A stretch of 64,000 nt of DNA from Datisca glomerata. Taxonomy: Eukaryota > Streptophyta > Magnoliopsida > Cucurbitales > Datiscaceae. The translations under genes and the position numbers were made by a program. The DNA is taken from contig QANY01008723.1 of NCBI GenBank assembly GCA_003255025.1, positions 1,364,001 through 1,428,000 of the forward strand, written 5' to 3'. How positions within the stretch are numbered: the first letter of the stretch is position 1; the number at the start of each line of letters is the position of its first letter. The notes under the pieces were generated by a model. That model was given only the letters and a program-made list of their open reading frames with translations, was not told the origin of the DNA and searched no databases. Of the stretch, positions 47,446 to 58,996 are shown piece after piece.

Positions 47446-49494
47446 ATGTTAACTTCTGCTCTGTTGCTCTCATTGTTTCAGCCCTTACCCTTCACCATTT
47501 TTGCCTTCTTCCTCATACTCCTCGTCAAATGGTCGTTTTCAACCGAATCTTCAACGAAAACCAGACCACCTTCTCCACCAAAGCTTCCGATTTTCGGTAA
47601 CTTGCTTCAACTCGGATTGCAACCTCATATCACACTCAAAAACTTAACTCACCTCCATGGCCCAATCATGTTACTTCACTTTGGCAGCAAGCCTGTCTTG
47701 GTTGTCTCCACAGCCGACACTGCTCGTGACATCATGAAAACAAACGACATCGTATTTTCAAACCGACCCAAATTCAGATTGTTGAAGAAACTCCACTACA
47801 ATTGCAAAGACATGGCAACCGCCCCTTATGGCGAGTACTGGAGGCAAATGAAAAGCATATGCGTTTTGCATCTTTTGAGCAGCAAAAGAGTTCAGTCACT
47901 TCATTCTATTAGAGAGGAAGAGACAAACTTAATGATCACAAAAATCAAACAGTGTATCTCTTCTTCTAATTGCTCAGTTAATTTGAGTGAAAGTTTCTTA
48001 AGGCTTACAAATGATATAGTGTGCAGAGCAGCATTGGGGAGGAAGTATGATGCAAAAGAAGGGGATGGCGGTCGGTTCAAGACGCTTTTGGAGGAGCTAC
48101 TGGAGTTGCTGGGTGTGTTCAGTATTGGTGATTATATACCTTGGCTTGCTTGGGTTGATCGAATCAATGGTTTGGATGATAGAGCAGAGAAGGTGGGTAA
48201 AGAAGTTGATGATTTTCTCAACAGAGTGGTTCAAGACCATATTCATAAGATTCAGAATAATGGTTGTGTTAATGATTTTGAAGAGAAGGATTTTGTGGAT
48301 GTTTTGCTTCGGATTCAGAGAGAGAACTTGAGTAGTCTTCCCCTTGATACCATCAGCATTAAGGGTTTAATCTTGGTAAGACACTATATTTTACCCATTT
48401 TATCTCAACTTAGTAAAATTTCTGTTGTACCTTCAAACAAAGTACTAAAAAAGTTAAGACTACTACATCACCACTTGTTACTACTACATCACCACTTGTT
48501 ACTACTACATCACCACTTGTTACGGTCTATTTATTAAAGATGTCATCCTATTGATATCGGAACGGATTCAATTTGAATTTGAGTTAGACTTGAAAATCTG
48601 AATCAACTGTTTTTATAATTAAATATTAATTTTTTTTCATAATAAATCGGATCCTTTCAGGTTTAAATGAATGACAACGATAGAAAATTTAAATCATTAA
48701 ATGAACGGACAGTATCCTATATTAAAGGGTTACCATTGTCCCTACTCGATTTGTATTACAACTTAGAAGTAAAAGAAAGGATAATAGAAAGCATATATAG
48801 CTATCAAACGTTTGACTGAGAAACCATACATATTAGAAATGGAAAGCATACAGATTTTACTATATCTGTTATCTTGTAGGACATGTTTGTTGCTGGAACA
48901 GACACTACGTACACATTGTTGGAGTGGGCAATGTCAGAGCTCATAAGACATCCAATGGTAATGAAAAAACTGCAAAACGAGATCAGAGGAATAGTTGGTA
49001 CTAAAACCCACATAATGGAAGATCATTTGGAGAATATGCATTACATGAAAGCAGTAATCAAAGAAACACTACGTTTACACCCTCCTCTTCCATTACTACT
49101 ACCTCGAGAAGCATCACAAGACATCAGACTGAAAAGCTATCACATCCCATCAGGCACACAAGTCATTATCAACGCATATGCTATTGGAAGAGACCCGGAG
49201 TTTTGGGAGGAGCCAGAGGAGTTTAAACCTGATAGATTCTTGATTAATGGTGCTATAGATTTGAAGGGACATGATTTTCAGTTAATCCCATTTGGGGCTG
49301 GAAGAAGAGGCTGTCCTGGACTTCAGTTTGCTACTGCAGTGTATGAGCTTGCTTTAGCGAAACTAATGCATGAGTTTGATTGGGATTTGGGTGGGGAAGC
49401 AAGAGGAGAGGATTTAGACATGACTGAATCACCTGGCTTAACATTACATAGGAAGTTTCCTCTTCTAGCTATGGCTACTCCATATTCTTGCTAG
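47446..49494 (+). CDS. Cytochrome P450 of the CYP71 clan (CYP71/CYP736-like), intact
   Basis: Two exons, 47446-48375 and 48880-49494, joined in phase 0 across a GT-AG intron, encode 514 residues, the usual size for the family. Residues 1-30 are a hydrophobic membrane anchor, followed by a proline hinge (RPPSPPKLPIFGN, residues 40-52). The I-helix oxygen-binding motif AGTDTT is at 315-320, ExxR at E372-R375, FKPDRF at 425-430, and the heme loop FGAGRRGCPG at 448-457 with Cys455 as the heme ligand. The protein is expected to be an ER-bound monooxygenase using electrons from P450 reductase. The substrate cannot be read from sequence. Similarity in the region YGEYWRQMKSICVLHLLS suggests CYP71 or CYP736, but I cannot assign a subfamily. 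Intron position after the exon-1 end matches the conserved CYP71 clan site. Confidence 0.93.
48467..48529 (+). repeat. 21-bp triplicate in the P450 intron
   Basis: The unit ACTACTACATCACCACTTGTT occurs three times in tandem within the intron. The open frame that continues from exon 1 through it (to 48537) is intron read-through, not coding. Confidence 0.9.
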
Positions 49495-51132
49495 TAGAGA
49501 GGTTTTTTTTAAGTGTGCTGTAAGCAAGATGAATTGAATGCATGTAACACTTACGTGCCTTTTCATTAGCTTCCAAACCAATGTGTCGGCTACATCACTA
49601 GGCAAACTAGCCACCTCCTAATTAACGACCCAGTTCAGGACAATGCCCCTACTTTCACTTGGTCCTTTAGGACAATGCCTCATTTTTCTTTTGGTTGGTA
49701 TATAACACAGAACTTATTAAATAATCATTAATTCTGATATAATTATTACACCTTCCAAAAATTGAATGCAATTTAAGAAAGATGAATATGGCTTTCGTCT
49801 CTAAAGTCAAGATAATTATTATTTCTAATCAATAGCTCTGTCAGCTAATGAATCGTTTTCAACTAAAATTATTCTTATATTATCTACCGTTGTTTACTAA
49901 AATTATCGATTTATGGTTATTATAATTTAATTGTTTAGATTAAATTTTAATGTAAATTTGTGTAAATAATAAAAAATTATTCATATATCTTTTTAGTTAT
50001 ATTAGTTGAAAAGTACATGCTTCGTACGTGTTGAAATAATTATAAATTATATAATAAATTTTAAAATTATTATTGACGTTAAAATAAATACATTAGTTTT
50101 CAAAGTATTATAAATCTAAAATAAAAAAATAATAATGATAAGTTTCTCATTTTCATAATTAAACTATTACAAAAAAATTGGACATGCCATGTATCACATG
50201 AAAATGATATATATTTATAATAAAATTATAACAAATAGAGGGAAACTTGAATAAGTTATGCATCATCTCAAGATGATAAATTATCTACAAGAGTTTTTGA
50301 ATTAAAAAACACTCGATCCTAACAAATTTACATCATAAGATAAAAAGAAAGAACCTAAAAAAGAAATTATTTGAGAAAAGAAAATTAAATATGACAAAAT
50401 ATTTTACTATGTATAATGGACATTGAAAGTTATTACATTTATTATAAAACCAAAACAAATCATGAGTATCGAATAATGATTCATTTAAACAATAAAAAAA
50501 ATCTTACAGATAAACAATAACTCATTATTATTGACTAAAACAATACTTATAATATAAGGATCTCTAAAATCTTATATGTGATTATCTACCTTCCTAATAA
50601 TATAATAATATAAAATATGAAATTTTATAAAGTACTAGTAAAATAATAATATTAAATAGAATCTAAAACAAATTAAATATAAAAACTTAATTTTATACTA
50701 TATTTAATGAAACTTAAAGGGTAAAAAGATAAATAAAAGATTCTCTTCTTTAAGTTTATTTTAATATAATAGAGATAAATATATTCTAACATGATCACGT
50801 GATATAACAAGTTGAAGATTTAGTTATTAAATATTTAGAAATCTCAAATTTATATGATACCATATCAAACAGTATTTCAAGTGAATTATCTGTAATTAAT
50901 GAATTAAGAACCTTAATGGACATCATTTCAACATAGCTCTTCAGTGCAAAACAATTCATAAATGTTAATTTGAAACCAAACGTGTTTCTTAAAAGTAATA
51001 AACAAATTTTGCAGTGGTAGTAAGCATTATTGTTTATTATTTGCAAGTTATCTTAAAGTACAACTTTTAATGGGTTTAAATGAAAATTCTATCATATATT
51101 CCTTATTGGATTATCAGAAAAAATGCATATTA
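49495..51132. other. P450 3' flank, AT-rich
   Basis: No gene was recognised. Near 49632-49695 a phrase with AGGACAATGCC and ACTTGGTCC is partly duplicated at about 38-base spacing. The rest is A/T-rich, with short chance frames such as that at 51046-50795. Confidence 0.45.
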
Positions 51133-53130
51133 CACTACAAGAAAATACGTTTACAGCGATGGTTATTGTGTCTACGATGACGGTTTGTAACCGTCGACAT
51201 CAATATGACGACGGTTGGAGAACTGTCGGGATTGCCACTATCGGGATTAAATCACCAACGGTTTTGATAACCATCGGAGGAACACTGCGACAGAGACTCT
51301 AAAGCGACGGTTATTTTGATAATGGGCGACTATTTCAAACTGTTGCTAAATACAATCTACTGAGACGGTTTTTAAAACTGTCGCAAATGTATATATAATG
51401 ACGGTTCTAAAACTGTCGCTAAAGAGGTAGTCTTATTGCGATGACTATAAAATCGTTGCTAATTTGTCCTAGTCCTAGTTTTTGCGACGATTCTTAAAAC
51501 CGTCGTAAAGAAACCCCACTTTCACATACTCCTTCCTATTTCTGCTTATTCCAAAAAATTCCTGCATATTAACATAATTTTAATTGGGTATACATTTTCA
51601 CAATAGTCAGAGCAGTATCATTCTATATATATTACATAGCATATAATTATAAAGCATTAAATCATTTATTAGATATCCAAACTATAATAGATTATCAATA
51701 CAAATTATTTAATGAGTTGGAAGTATGAAAATTTGAAATAACAAAATCTTTCAGAAGTATTATTAAATAACGTTAAACAACAAAAGGCTATCCCAGTCTT
51801 TATGAGAGTTTTACATAAACTTCATAATTAAGTTTAGTTGGGAGCGTATCTCTGAACATTCAGCATGTACCTAATCATATTTCTCACACATCTCTGAACA
51901 TTCAGCCTCTACCTAAGGCACTCGTGCGTATTGAGCCTCTAACTCAGCTACTCGTGCACATTGGGATTCTAGCACAGTTGATAAACAGTAGAATCTTGCA
52001 TGGGCGATTTCCCACGATAATTTTAGAACACTTGAGATGGAGTTACCTCGAGTCCTAATGAACGCACTCGTTCAGGATGCTCTGGACCCAATACTTGTGA
52101 GTGCACGTCGTCTGGTGAAATTAGATCATAATCACCATCTGAAAGTTGACTCATACGCTCTTTAAGTTTCACCTATAATACAAAATCAAGACTTTGTATT
52201 AGTAAACATGTAATAACTATTTAAAAATTTGGTATTAATATTACAACTTATACTTACATCAACGTTTGCAGTCTCTTCATTTACGTAAGTTTCATCTTTC
52301 CTTTCATGTGAGGCTACAAATAGCTCCATTCTTGAAGGCTCTCTTTGAAGCTCCTCTATCTATAAAATGAGAACATATGATTAAATATACTTAAAATAAA
52401 ACTGATTAAAACAATTATAAAGTTTAGAATTTACCATTTCTGCTCTTTTTGTTGGTATACTGGTATGTCCCAACGTTTGAAGGTGTTTTAGTTTGCTCCG
52501 TGATCTTCTGGTAGTTGCAGCTTGCTTCTATATTTATGAAAGATAAATAAAAGTTAATTTATTTCACATACAATTAATCATAGATGTATAGTAAAATATT
52601 ATACCTTTCATTCTTCTGAGTATCATTTACGAGAACCAGATGTCCAAAACTCACCAAGTGAGAATCACGGGTTCTAATCTGAAACTGAAAATGAGAGAGA
52701 AGCTTACAAGTTACACGATTACCCTGAGAACGAGAGAGAAGCTTACAAAATGGCCCCGAGGCTGCACGCACCTGCTCTGCAGATTTGAAAGAAACAATGG
52801 AGCAGATTGAAGAAGGACCAACCCCCTACGCTGCTCTTCCTCTTCGACTAAGAAGAAATTGCCCAGTCTTTGACAACAGATTGAAAAAATGGACCAGATT
52901 AGGGTAGTATCAAGAAGACAACTATCATGAGCGTGAAGAAGCACGTTGGTTTGCTGTTGCGAGAAGAAGGGGAAGGCATGAGGAGCATGAGCCTGTCACA
53001 GGAGAAAATGGGAAGAAGAAGGCAGGGGAAAATGAGGGAGAAATAAAAGCGCGGGTTGTATTTAAGGTTTTTCTATTGCCACGGTTTTAAAAATCATGCC
53101 AATAGATCCTATCATGCCGGTTCATCTGGA
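51133..53130. mobile_element. CACTA (En/Spm) transposon, degenerate
   Basis: The left end CACTACAAGAAAATACG at 51133 is a textbook CACTA terminus. It is followed to about 51512 by a subterminal array of short palindromic units such as GACGGTTTTTAAAACTGTCGC (split by small changes). The interior carries minus-strand transposase-family exons. Toward 53085-53130 there is a different subterminal-type pattern with CGGTTCATCTGGAACCGG. A clear right terminus was not found, so the end is approximate. Confidence 0.8.
51845..52535 (-). pseudogene. Ptta/En/Spm plant transposase-associated gene fragment
   Basis: Read on the minus strand, exon-like pieces give SRSKLKHLQTLGHTSIPTKR (near 52495-52440), EPSRMELFVASHERKDETYV (52345-52285) and KERMSQLSDGDYDLISPDDV (52165-52110). 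HSQVLGPEHPERVRSLG follows. This last part matches the plant transposase (Ptta/En/Spm) family carried by CACTA elements. Intervening AT-rich stretches look like introns. Past about 52040 the frame is broken by stops. Confidence 0.65.
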
Positions 53131-54639
53131 ACCGGAACATTTCAAATGGATGAAAAACAAACTACAAAATTTATGCCTACAATTAGAATAATTAAAAATT
53201 GTAAATTAAAATAGAAATAATTTGTAAGGGTGAAAAAAAGGAATTCAATTTTTTTTCCTCAAACTCTTTTTAAAGATACTATAGATTAAGCAAAAAACAA
53301 TGATGTGCAATATTAACATTAATTTTAATTATTTTTTATTTATATTTAAATAAATTAATAATGCTATACAAAATTTTGATAAAGTTAATTTTAATTAAAT
53401 CAATAAAAAGAGAGTCAATGAAAAAAATTTTGACGTATAATTTTAATATTAATTTTAAATTAAAATATAAAATATATCACTGCAGTTTACTTAAAATGTA
53501 AGCTATAACCCAACATTTTTTTATGTATCTTTTGTGAAAGACTATAAGAAAGAGAATGCTTCTGATATACAGAAGCCAATGTTGCAAAAAGAAATAAAAA
53601 GATTGAACAGAAGAGAGGTAGAAGATGTGCTCGAGAGAGAAAGATAGAATAAGAGAGATGCAAGTAAACTTTCATTAACCAACAAAGGAGAGCAAACAAC
53701 CTATAAATAGAAGAAAGGAAGCTAGCAAACAAACTTCCAAGTAACCCCACAACTGTCTAAAGAATAATGTAGTTATGTCAAAGACTTATATCCACTTGTC
53801 AATTGACTTTTACATATAAAATCTTTAAGCTTTATAGTTTGAAAAGACCGTAAAAGATACACTTCTGTTACATAAAAATATTAAAACTAATGATTAGTTA
53901 AACATAGTTGAAAATCAATCTATTTTCTCATTATTATGACTACTCCTTCATTCCCTCCATTTTTTTACTTCCTCAAATATTTTTCCAAGATGTTTACCCT
54001 ATGTAAACAACTCCATCAATTCTTTCCATTTTCAGCCCTTAATTCTTAAATTCTTCTTGTCTCTTCCAAAATTCTTGTCATAAAAAACAACATCGAAAAA
54101 ATGCTCAAGGGCAGGCACTAAGAGAAGCATAAGCGACAGATTGTTCATTGTTTTTTTTCCTAATTAAGTCTTTCACAAACGAAAAAGACTTAAGTATTCA
54201 TGAAGAATTTAAACAAGCTTGTGAAACTCAAAAAGATATTTTTGGGCAAAATAAAAATAAATGCTTGATTCTTTAGAAAGAAGGGAGAAAAAAATCATGA
54301 GTTGAACAAAATAGGAACTGTGAAAAATCTACTTCAATAGGATTGTGCATAGGTTATGCATGGAGAAAAGAGTTAACTACTTTGCCTCTTTACCATGTGA
54401 TTTGAAAATGCTTGGAGAAAAGGAAAAGAAAAAAAGTGACAAATAATCACTTACTCATTCATTTGACTAAATGCATAAGTTTGGAAGAGGCAGTAAAGAA
54501 ATTTGTGGATTGAGGTCTAAAAATAAAGGGAATTTCTGAAGTTGTTTATGTAAGGTGTAAAAAGGTGGGAAGCTATTTGATGAAGTCAAAAAGTAGGGGG
54601 AATGAAGAAGAAAGAGTCAAAATGATGGAAAGTATATGA
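53131..54639. other. AT-rich stretch with a possible copia LTR on the minus strand
   Basis: On the minus strand, 53770-53575 contains CTTCTATTTATAGGTTG (a TATA-like promoter sense-inverted), an LTR-like body, and then TGTATATCAGAAGC near 53570, similar to a copia primer site. No gag follows clearly. From 53840 a short segment resembles the MULE-like terminal repeat text (GTAAAAGATACACTTCTGTT). No gene is seen. Confidence 0.35.
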
Positions 54640-55020
54640 AGTTTCAACGATGTTTAATTGCATCTTAGTTTTAAATTAAGATAAATTATAGTTTTGCCTC
54701 GTTTAGTTTGGGTAATTTTTGTATAGATTTTACGTTTTAAAATATAAAGTAGACCCTATAGTTTCATTTTCCATTTACGTTAGACCTTTCATAACACATT
54801 CACTTAAACATAATAATAGTTCGTCACGGTCAGCCTACATGACATTACATGTCAAGTCGTTTAATGTCACATCAATTTTTTAATTTACCCAACTGCCACG
54901 TAGGATGAATTACCCAAAATACCCTTAATTCTTCCATCTTTTTTCTTCTTCCCTGAGTTCTCTCTCCTTTTATTTTTTTACTTTTTCAGCTATTTCTCTC
55001 TCCCTCATCCCTCATTTCTT
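54640..55020. other. Possible terminal region of a DNA transposon
   Basis: The text TAAATTATAGTTTTGCCTCG, TTTAGTTTGGGTAATTTTTG and later GCCACGTAGGATGAATTACC is of the type seen in plant Mutator-like terminal repeats. It lies just left of a captured-looking host gene fragment. No matching inverted copy was found to the right within the window. Confidence 0.3.
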
Positions 55021-55028
55021 TCAAGATG

Positions 55029-55505
55029 GTTAACGGATTTCCTTCGAGACTCTTATCGACAGACTTGCTGGCTTTGAGAAATGCACAAGGCGGTTGCTGC
55101 CGAAGCCGCCGAGACTCTCATTAACAGACTTGCCGATTTCAAGAAATGCCATGACGAGAGAGGTCTTGCTACGATCGAGCTCCTCTGTCGAATCTCGGCC
55201 GACTGCGCGGCACATGCTCTCACCATCCCGATTCTTGTGAGGGTAATTCTGAAAATTTCAGATTGCGCGACTGAGTACGTTGTCAGAGCTCTGTACTCGC
55301 TATGTTCAGCTTTGGGGCATAGCAAGAGGGAGGCAGTGGAGGGTGGAATACTGACTTAATTCCTACAGCTAGTACAAAGCGATTGCCCCGACCGAGCGAA
55401 GCAGAAGGTACATATGTTGTTTAAGCTTCTAAGGGATTCATGGCCTGAAGATTCTATTGGGCATTCAGAAGATTCTTGTAGCAGTGAATTGGTGGTACCC
55501 TTTGA
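55029..55505 (+). pseudogene. PUB25/26-type U-box E3 ligase C-terminal fragment
   Basis: The plus strand reads HKAVAAEAAETLINRLADF (from 55083), then ERGLATIELLCRISADC, AHALTIPILVRVILKISD and ALYSLCSALGHSKREAVEGG. After a stop come LVQSDCPDRAKQKVHMLFKL and LRDSWPEDSIGHSED. This is the C-terminal ARM-repeat part of plant PUB25/26-type U-box ubiquitin ligases. The U-box and most of the protein are missing. A TAA near 55358 sits where glutamine is expected (CAA to TAA). The usual stop after VVPF is lost by a shift. Bases 55029-55080 are a partly duplicated copy of the ETLINRLADF-coding segment. Confidence 0.8.
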
Positions 55506-56755
55506 TGATTTCTCCATTGTCTTCTTCATCACAATGATTCTTCAATTTAATCTTAATTTTTTATGGTATGGTTGGTGTGATTCCATTCCATATTCCATGA
55601 CTCTTTCTTTCTTGTGGGTCTCTTCCATTTTTCTATTTTTTCTTTGTTTTTTGTTTGTAGTTACTGAATTTCATAGCTTAAATGATTGTGTAATTGGGTT
55701 TAACTATAAATTTCTTTGGTGGGTTCTATTTTTGGCCTTCTTGTAAAGTTGTAAAGACTCTTATATTTTCTTCGGAAGCTTGAGGTAATGTTTAAAGAAG
55801 TGGCTATGCCCATTGGTGATGATGGAGTCGTTTCCCGTGTTGCTGACTTGTAGGCCTTTTTGTTATGGTTTAGGTTGTGGAAGAGAAGTTTTGGGTTTTG
55901 AATATATTGGTCTTTTTTTGTGGAGTTCAAAAAGCCAAATTGAGCAATAGTATACTGCAAAGTAGAAAGTATAGATTATCACTCTCTGCTGTTTTGTTGT
56001 GTAAGTTATTGGGAGAGAATGATTATCACTCCCAGCAATTGTGAGAATCTCTCTCCATAGCTTATGTACTTCTAAGAAGTGGTTTGATATAAGATTGTGA
56101 ATAAATAATTTTTAGAATAAAATTGTTGGAATATGATTATGAAAATATATATATGTCTGAAAAGTTAAAATTATTTTATTTATTAACATTTGAGAATGTT
56201 CTGATTTAATGGTGAAAGTGTTAGATTACTTTGCTTATTTTGATGGAATATGTAAGGAGATGTTTTAAACATTATTGTCAAATTTCAATTTTACTCTTGG
56301 ACTAAAAAGTGCTTATGAATAATAATTAATTAATTTATAATAAGATGACCAACTTAAATAATAATAAAAATGTAAACTTTACTCATGATTTTTTTCGTAT
56401 ATACTTATTATTTTTTTGATCAAACCATTATATTATGATGCATCGTGTAGATTTTCATCAAATATTATCCATACAATCGAACCAATACCACTCCAAGTGT
56501 ATTAATGTGATATAAAATTTATAATATAAGATAATAATTCTTATAAGAAAAATATCCATGATTTTTAGCTCAATAATCAAGATTTTAGTACTAAAATAAA
56601 TTTCTATCAAATTTAAAATTTAATTTACATCAATAGATTCAAGATTAATGGTAAGGTAACAATGAAGATAACATATAAAAATGAATATTGTAACATCACA
56701 CCAATTTTATGATTTATAACAAACCAAAATGATTTTAAAATAAAAAAAGGAACTC
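55506..56755. other. Region after the PUB fragment, unassigned
   Basis: Likely starts as 3' untranslated sequence of the PUB fragment. Near 55780-55850 a short frame reads FKEVAMPIGDDGVVSRVADL before a stop, unidentified. The rest is AT-rich with no gene. Confidence 0.35.
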
Positions 56756-56977
56756 TCAAAACTCTTGGGATGCACGTCCTATATCGGCTTTGTCTTTCCC
56801 AAGTTTTTTGGGTAACAAAGTCTAATGAATGTTCGGAAATACACATCCATTAGCAATAGTAACAGTTCCTAAAAGCTTGCTCAATTCTTCATTGTTTCCG
56901 ACTGCAAGCTGTATGTGTCTCAGAACAATGCGGTTCTTCTTATTATCTCTGGAAGCATTTCCAGCTAACTCAAGAAC
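56756..56977 (-). pseudogene. Histone H2A.X second exon, broken
   Basis: On the minus strand the text [38 protein letters not shown], and [12 protein letters not shown] is the second exon of a plant H2A. A TAG at 56822-56824 stands where glutamine is usual (IHQTLLPKK context). After it the frame continues through TLLPKKLGKDKADIGRASQEF to a TGA. The terminal SQEF is the phosphorylation motif of H2A.X. The histone-fold N-terminal exon is absent, and upstream minus-strand frames (57127-56985) are intron-like. Substitutions such as G for R in LAVGN also suggest a non-functional copy. Confidence 0.85.
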
Positions 56978-58240
56978 TTGTTGTACAACCAATAGACAAA
57001 TGAAAAGATCAATCCCCATAAAAAAGAAGAAAATACCTACAGGAAAATAACCAACGATACAATAACCCACCCTCTCCACAATGCATACACAACCAATTAT
57101 TTTTCTTCTCCTGTGTTTTCCAACCAAACAAAGAACAAATACGAATTAATAAAAGGAAAAACTAAATAAGAAAGTGCAAGTATCACCATATCCATGGCAA
57201 AAGTGTAGTGCTCCTTTTATTTCAACATCCGTTCAGGTATCCACCTTTTGCAGAAACTTTCCAATCCTCTAGAATTCCTCTCAAACCACTACAAAATAGA
57301 CAACATGAACTAAATTATAGCAAAAGCATGATCAAACTCCCAAACTAATCCACAACTTAGCAGCCAATATAATCTATTGTAGTACCACTATAATTTTACC
57401 GCTAATAGAACATTGTACTACAACAACTTGAACAACAAACACCAAAACCATATTCACAACTTAGAAAGTATAATCCTGATCTCCAAATCCTTTCTATAGA
57501 TAACAACTTAATAAATTACTTTTGTAGTATTATGGTTACTGTCAATTTCCACTTCACACCAACCAAATCGCCTCTTGCAAACACAATGTGAATATTAAAA
57601 TAGATAGAACATGTAGGTAATAAATTTATAAAGGCCTATATTGAAAACTTAATATAAATCCAAGGCTCATAATTCAAACTGTAATATGTTACATACACAA
57701 TATTAGCAAAAGATGATTTTTAGGAATACTGCCAGACCTTGCAATTCAAGCAGCCAATAGAAGCATTTCCAGATGGCAAACAAAGATGACCTGCAACAAA
57801 ATCTAATAGGGAGAAAAAATATATATCTCCAGCCAAATCATCAGGAATACTTGTTTAAACTAGCACAGATGATTGTCTATCGAACAAGATTCAAACCTCC
57901 CCCATTATTTTGATCATCTAATAGTCAAACACAGCAGGAGAACATGGGTCACCATTTACCAGTATCTCTATCTTAACCAAACAGATAAGAACTTCCAAAC
58001 TATGCTTGCAACAAGTCCTTCTTATGCTACTCTTCCAAAGGATCTGGACTCCTCATTATCCTTCATGTACGTCTGATACATCAGAGAAAGGTATCAAAAT
58101 ATACAACACGAATTCATGAAATGCATTAAAAGAGTGTCTAACTTTTTGGTACAAATAAATTAAATTAATATACCTATCCTGGGCATTCTAAGCAGGGAAA
58201 GTTGGCATGAATTCTTTTGTTGCTGTTGAATCAAACTCAC
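56978..58240. other. Intron-like sequence between gene fragments
   Basis: No coding segment was confidently identified. On the minus strand GTCATCTTTGTTTGCCATCT near 57790 follows an acceptor-like GTTGCAG and could open a small exon. The rest is AT-rich. Confidence 0.3.
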
Positions 58241-58369
58241 CTTGACAGGCAATGATCGAGTTGTTGTTGAACTTTGATGAAAGCAGATCGGACGCTTCTG
58301 CGAGTGGCAACATAGTCCAGATTCTGAGAAGCGATTGCATTATACAGCTCCCTAATCCAGCAAACACTT
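58241..58369 (-). pseudogene. Possible alpha/beta-hydrolase N-terminal exon
   Basis: Between an acceptor-like TTTTTAG and a donor GTGAGT on the minus strand, the frame reads ELYNAIASQNLDYVATRRS followed by VRSAFIKVQQQLDHCLSR. This resembles the region ahead of the catalytic domain in plant monoacylglycerol lipase or caffeoylshikimate-esterase-like hydrolases, where an ARR..R.AF..VQ...DH pattern is common. The catalytic GXSXG part is not present. Identification is tentative and rests on memory of the family. Confidence 0.35.
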
Positions 58370-58642
58370 CTAAAAATGACGAAGGAAAAGGAAAATAGTT
58401 ATCAGATGTGCATGACCCAAAATCAAGAAAGAAGATTTCAGAGATTTCAATAAAAGCCTCCCTAGTCGCAGCCCTAGATCTATTGGAAACCAATTTTGAT
58501 TTTAGAAATTAACTATGTCAAAATAGAAAAAAAGTATAGAGGAGAAGAAGAACGCTTCTCACGAAGCTCTGTAAAAACTCGCTTCGAGTTTTTGGCCTTT
58601 ACAAAAAATAGAGAAGAAGGAGAAGGGCAGAACACAGAAGGG

Positions 58643-58695
<53 letters not shown>
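58643..58695 (+). repeat. Compound (CA)n(TA)n(GA)n microsatellite
   Basis: About ten CA, ten TA and five GA dinucleotides in direct succession. Confidence 0.95.
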
Positions 58696-58698
58696 TTT

Positions 58699-58835
58699 AC
58701 CATGGGTCGCTAGAGCTCATGAGTGAGAGGGAGAGGGAGAAGGTAGAACATAGAAGAAAAGCCTTCGTGAGAGAGCTTACATGGGTCGCTGCTCGTGAGT
58801 GAGAGGGAGAGGGAGAAGGCAAAACCCGAAGAGAA
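58699..58835 (+). repeat. Tandem duplication of about 89 bp
   Basis: CATGGGTCGCT, a short gap, then GTGAGAGGGAGAGGGAGAAG occurs at 58699 and again at about 58789. Confidence 0.8.
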
Positions 58836-58859
58836 GCCCAGAATGAATATACCCCTCGA

Positions 58860-58996
58860 TTTAGAGGGTAATCAAGATACCCACAATGGAGGGTATCTTG
58901 ACATCCTGGTAATGTAAAATACTAAAAAAACTAAACCAAACAATGGAATGTTAAAATCACCCCAGCTTTCAGGCATCTCATACCAAACACCCCTTA
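58860..58996 (-). mobile_element. PIF/Harbinger- or hAT-like terminus
   Basis: Read on the minus strand from 58996 the sequence is AGGGGTGTTTGGTATGAGAT, followed by CCTGAAAGCTGGGG and CATTGTTTGGTTTAG. It is flanked by TTAA. This is typical of terminal repeats of PIF/Harbinger MITEs. The opposite end was not found. Confidence 0.4.

Noticed and set aside
48376..48537. Continuation of P450 exon 1 as a 363-residue open frame with leucine/histidine-rich repeats
   Set aside because: A GTAAGA donor at 48376, a matching acceptor at 48879 and the conserved I-helix in the next exon show this is intron. The repeat is a 21-bp minisatellite.
55053..55325. 90-codon minus-strand frame
   Set aside because: It is antisense to the PUB25/26-type ARM-repeat fragment, whose plus-strand reading has clear family similarity.
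56985..57127. N-terminal extension of the H2A.X frame with a hydrophobic stretch
   Set aside because: It lies upstream of the second-exon border and does not match the histone fold. It is most likely intron or captured flank.
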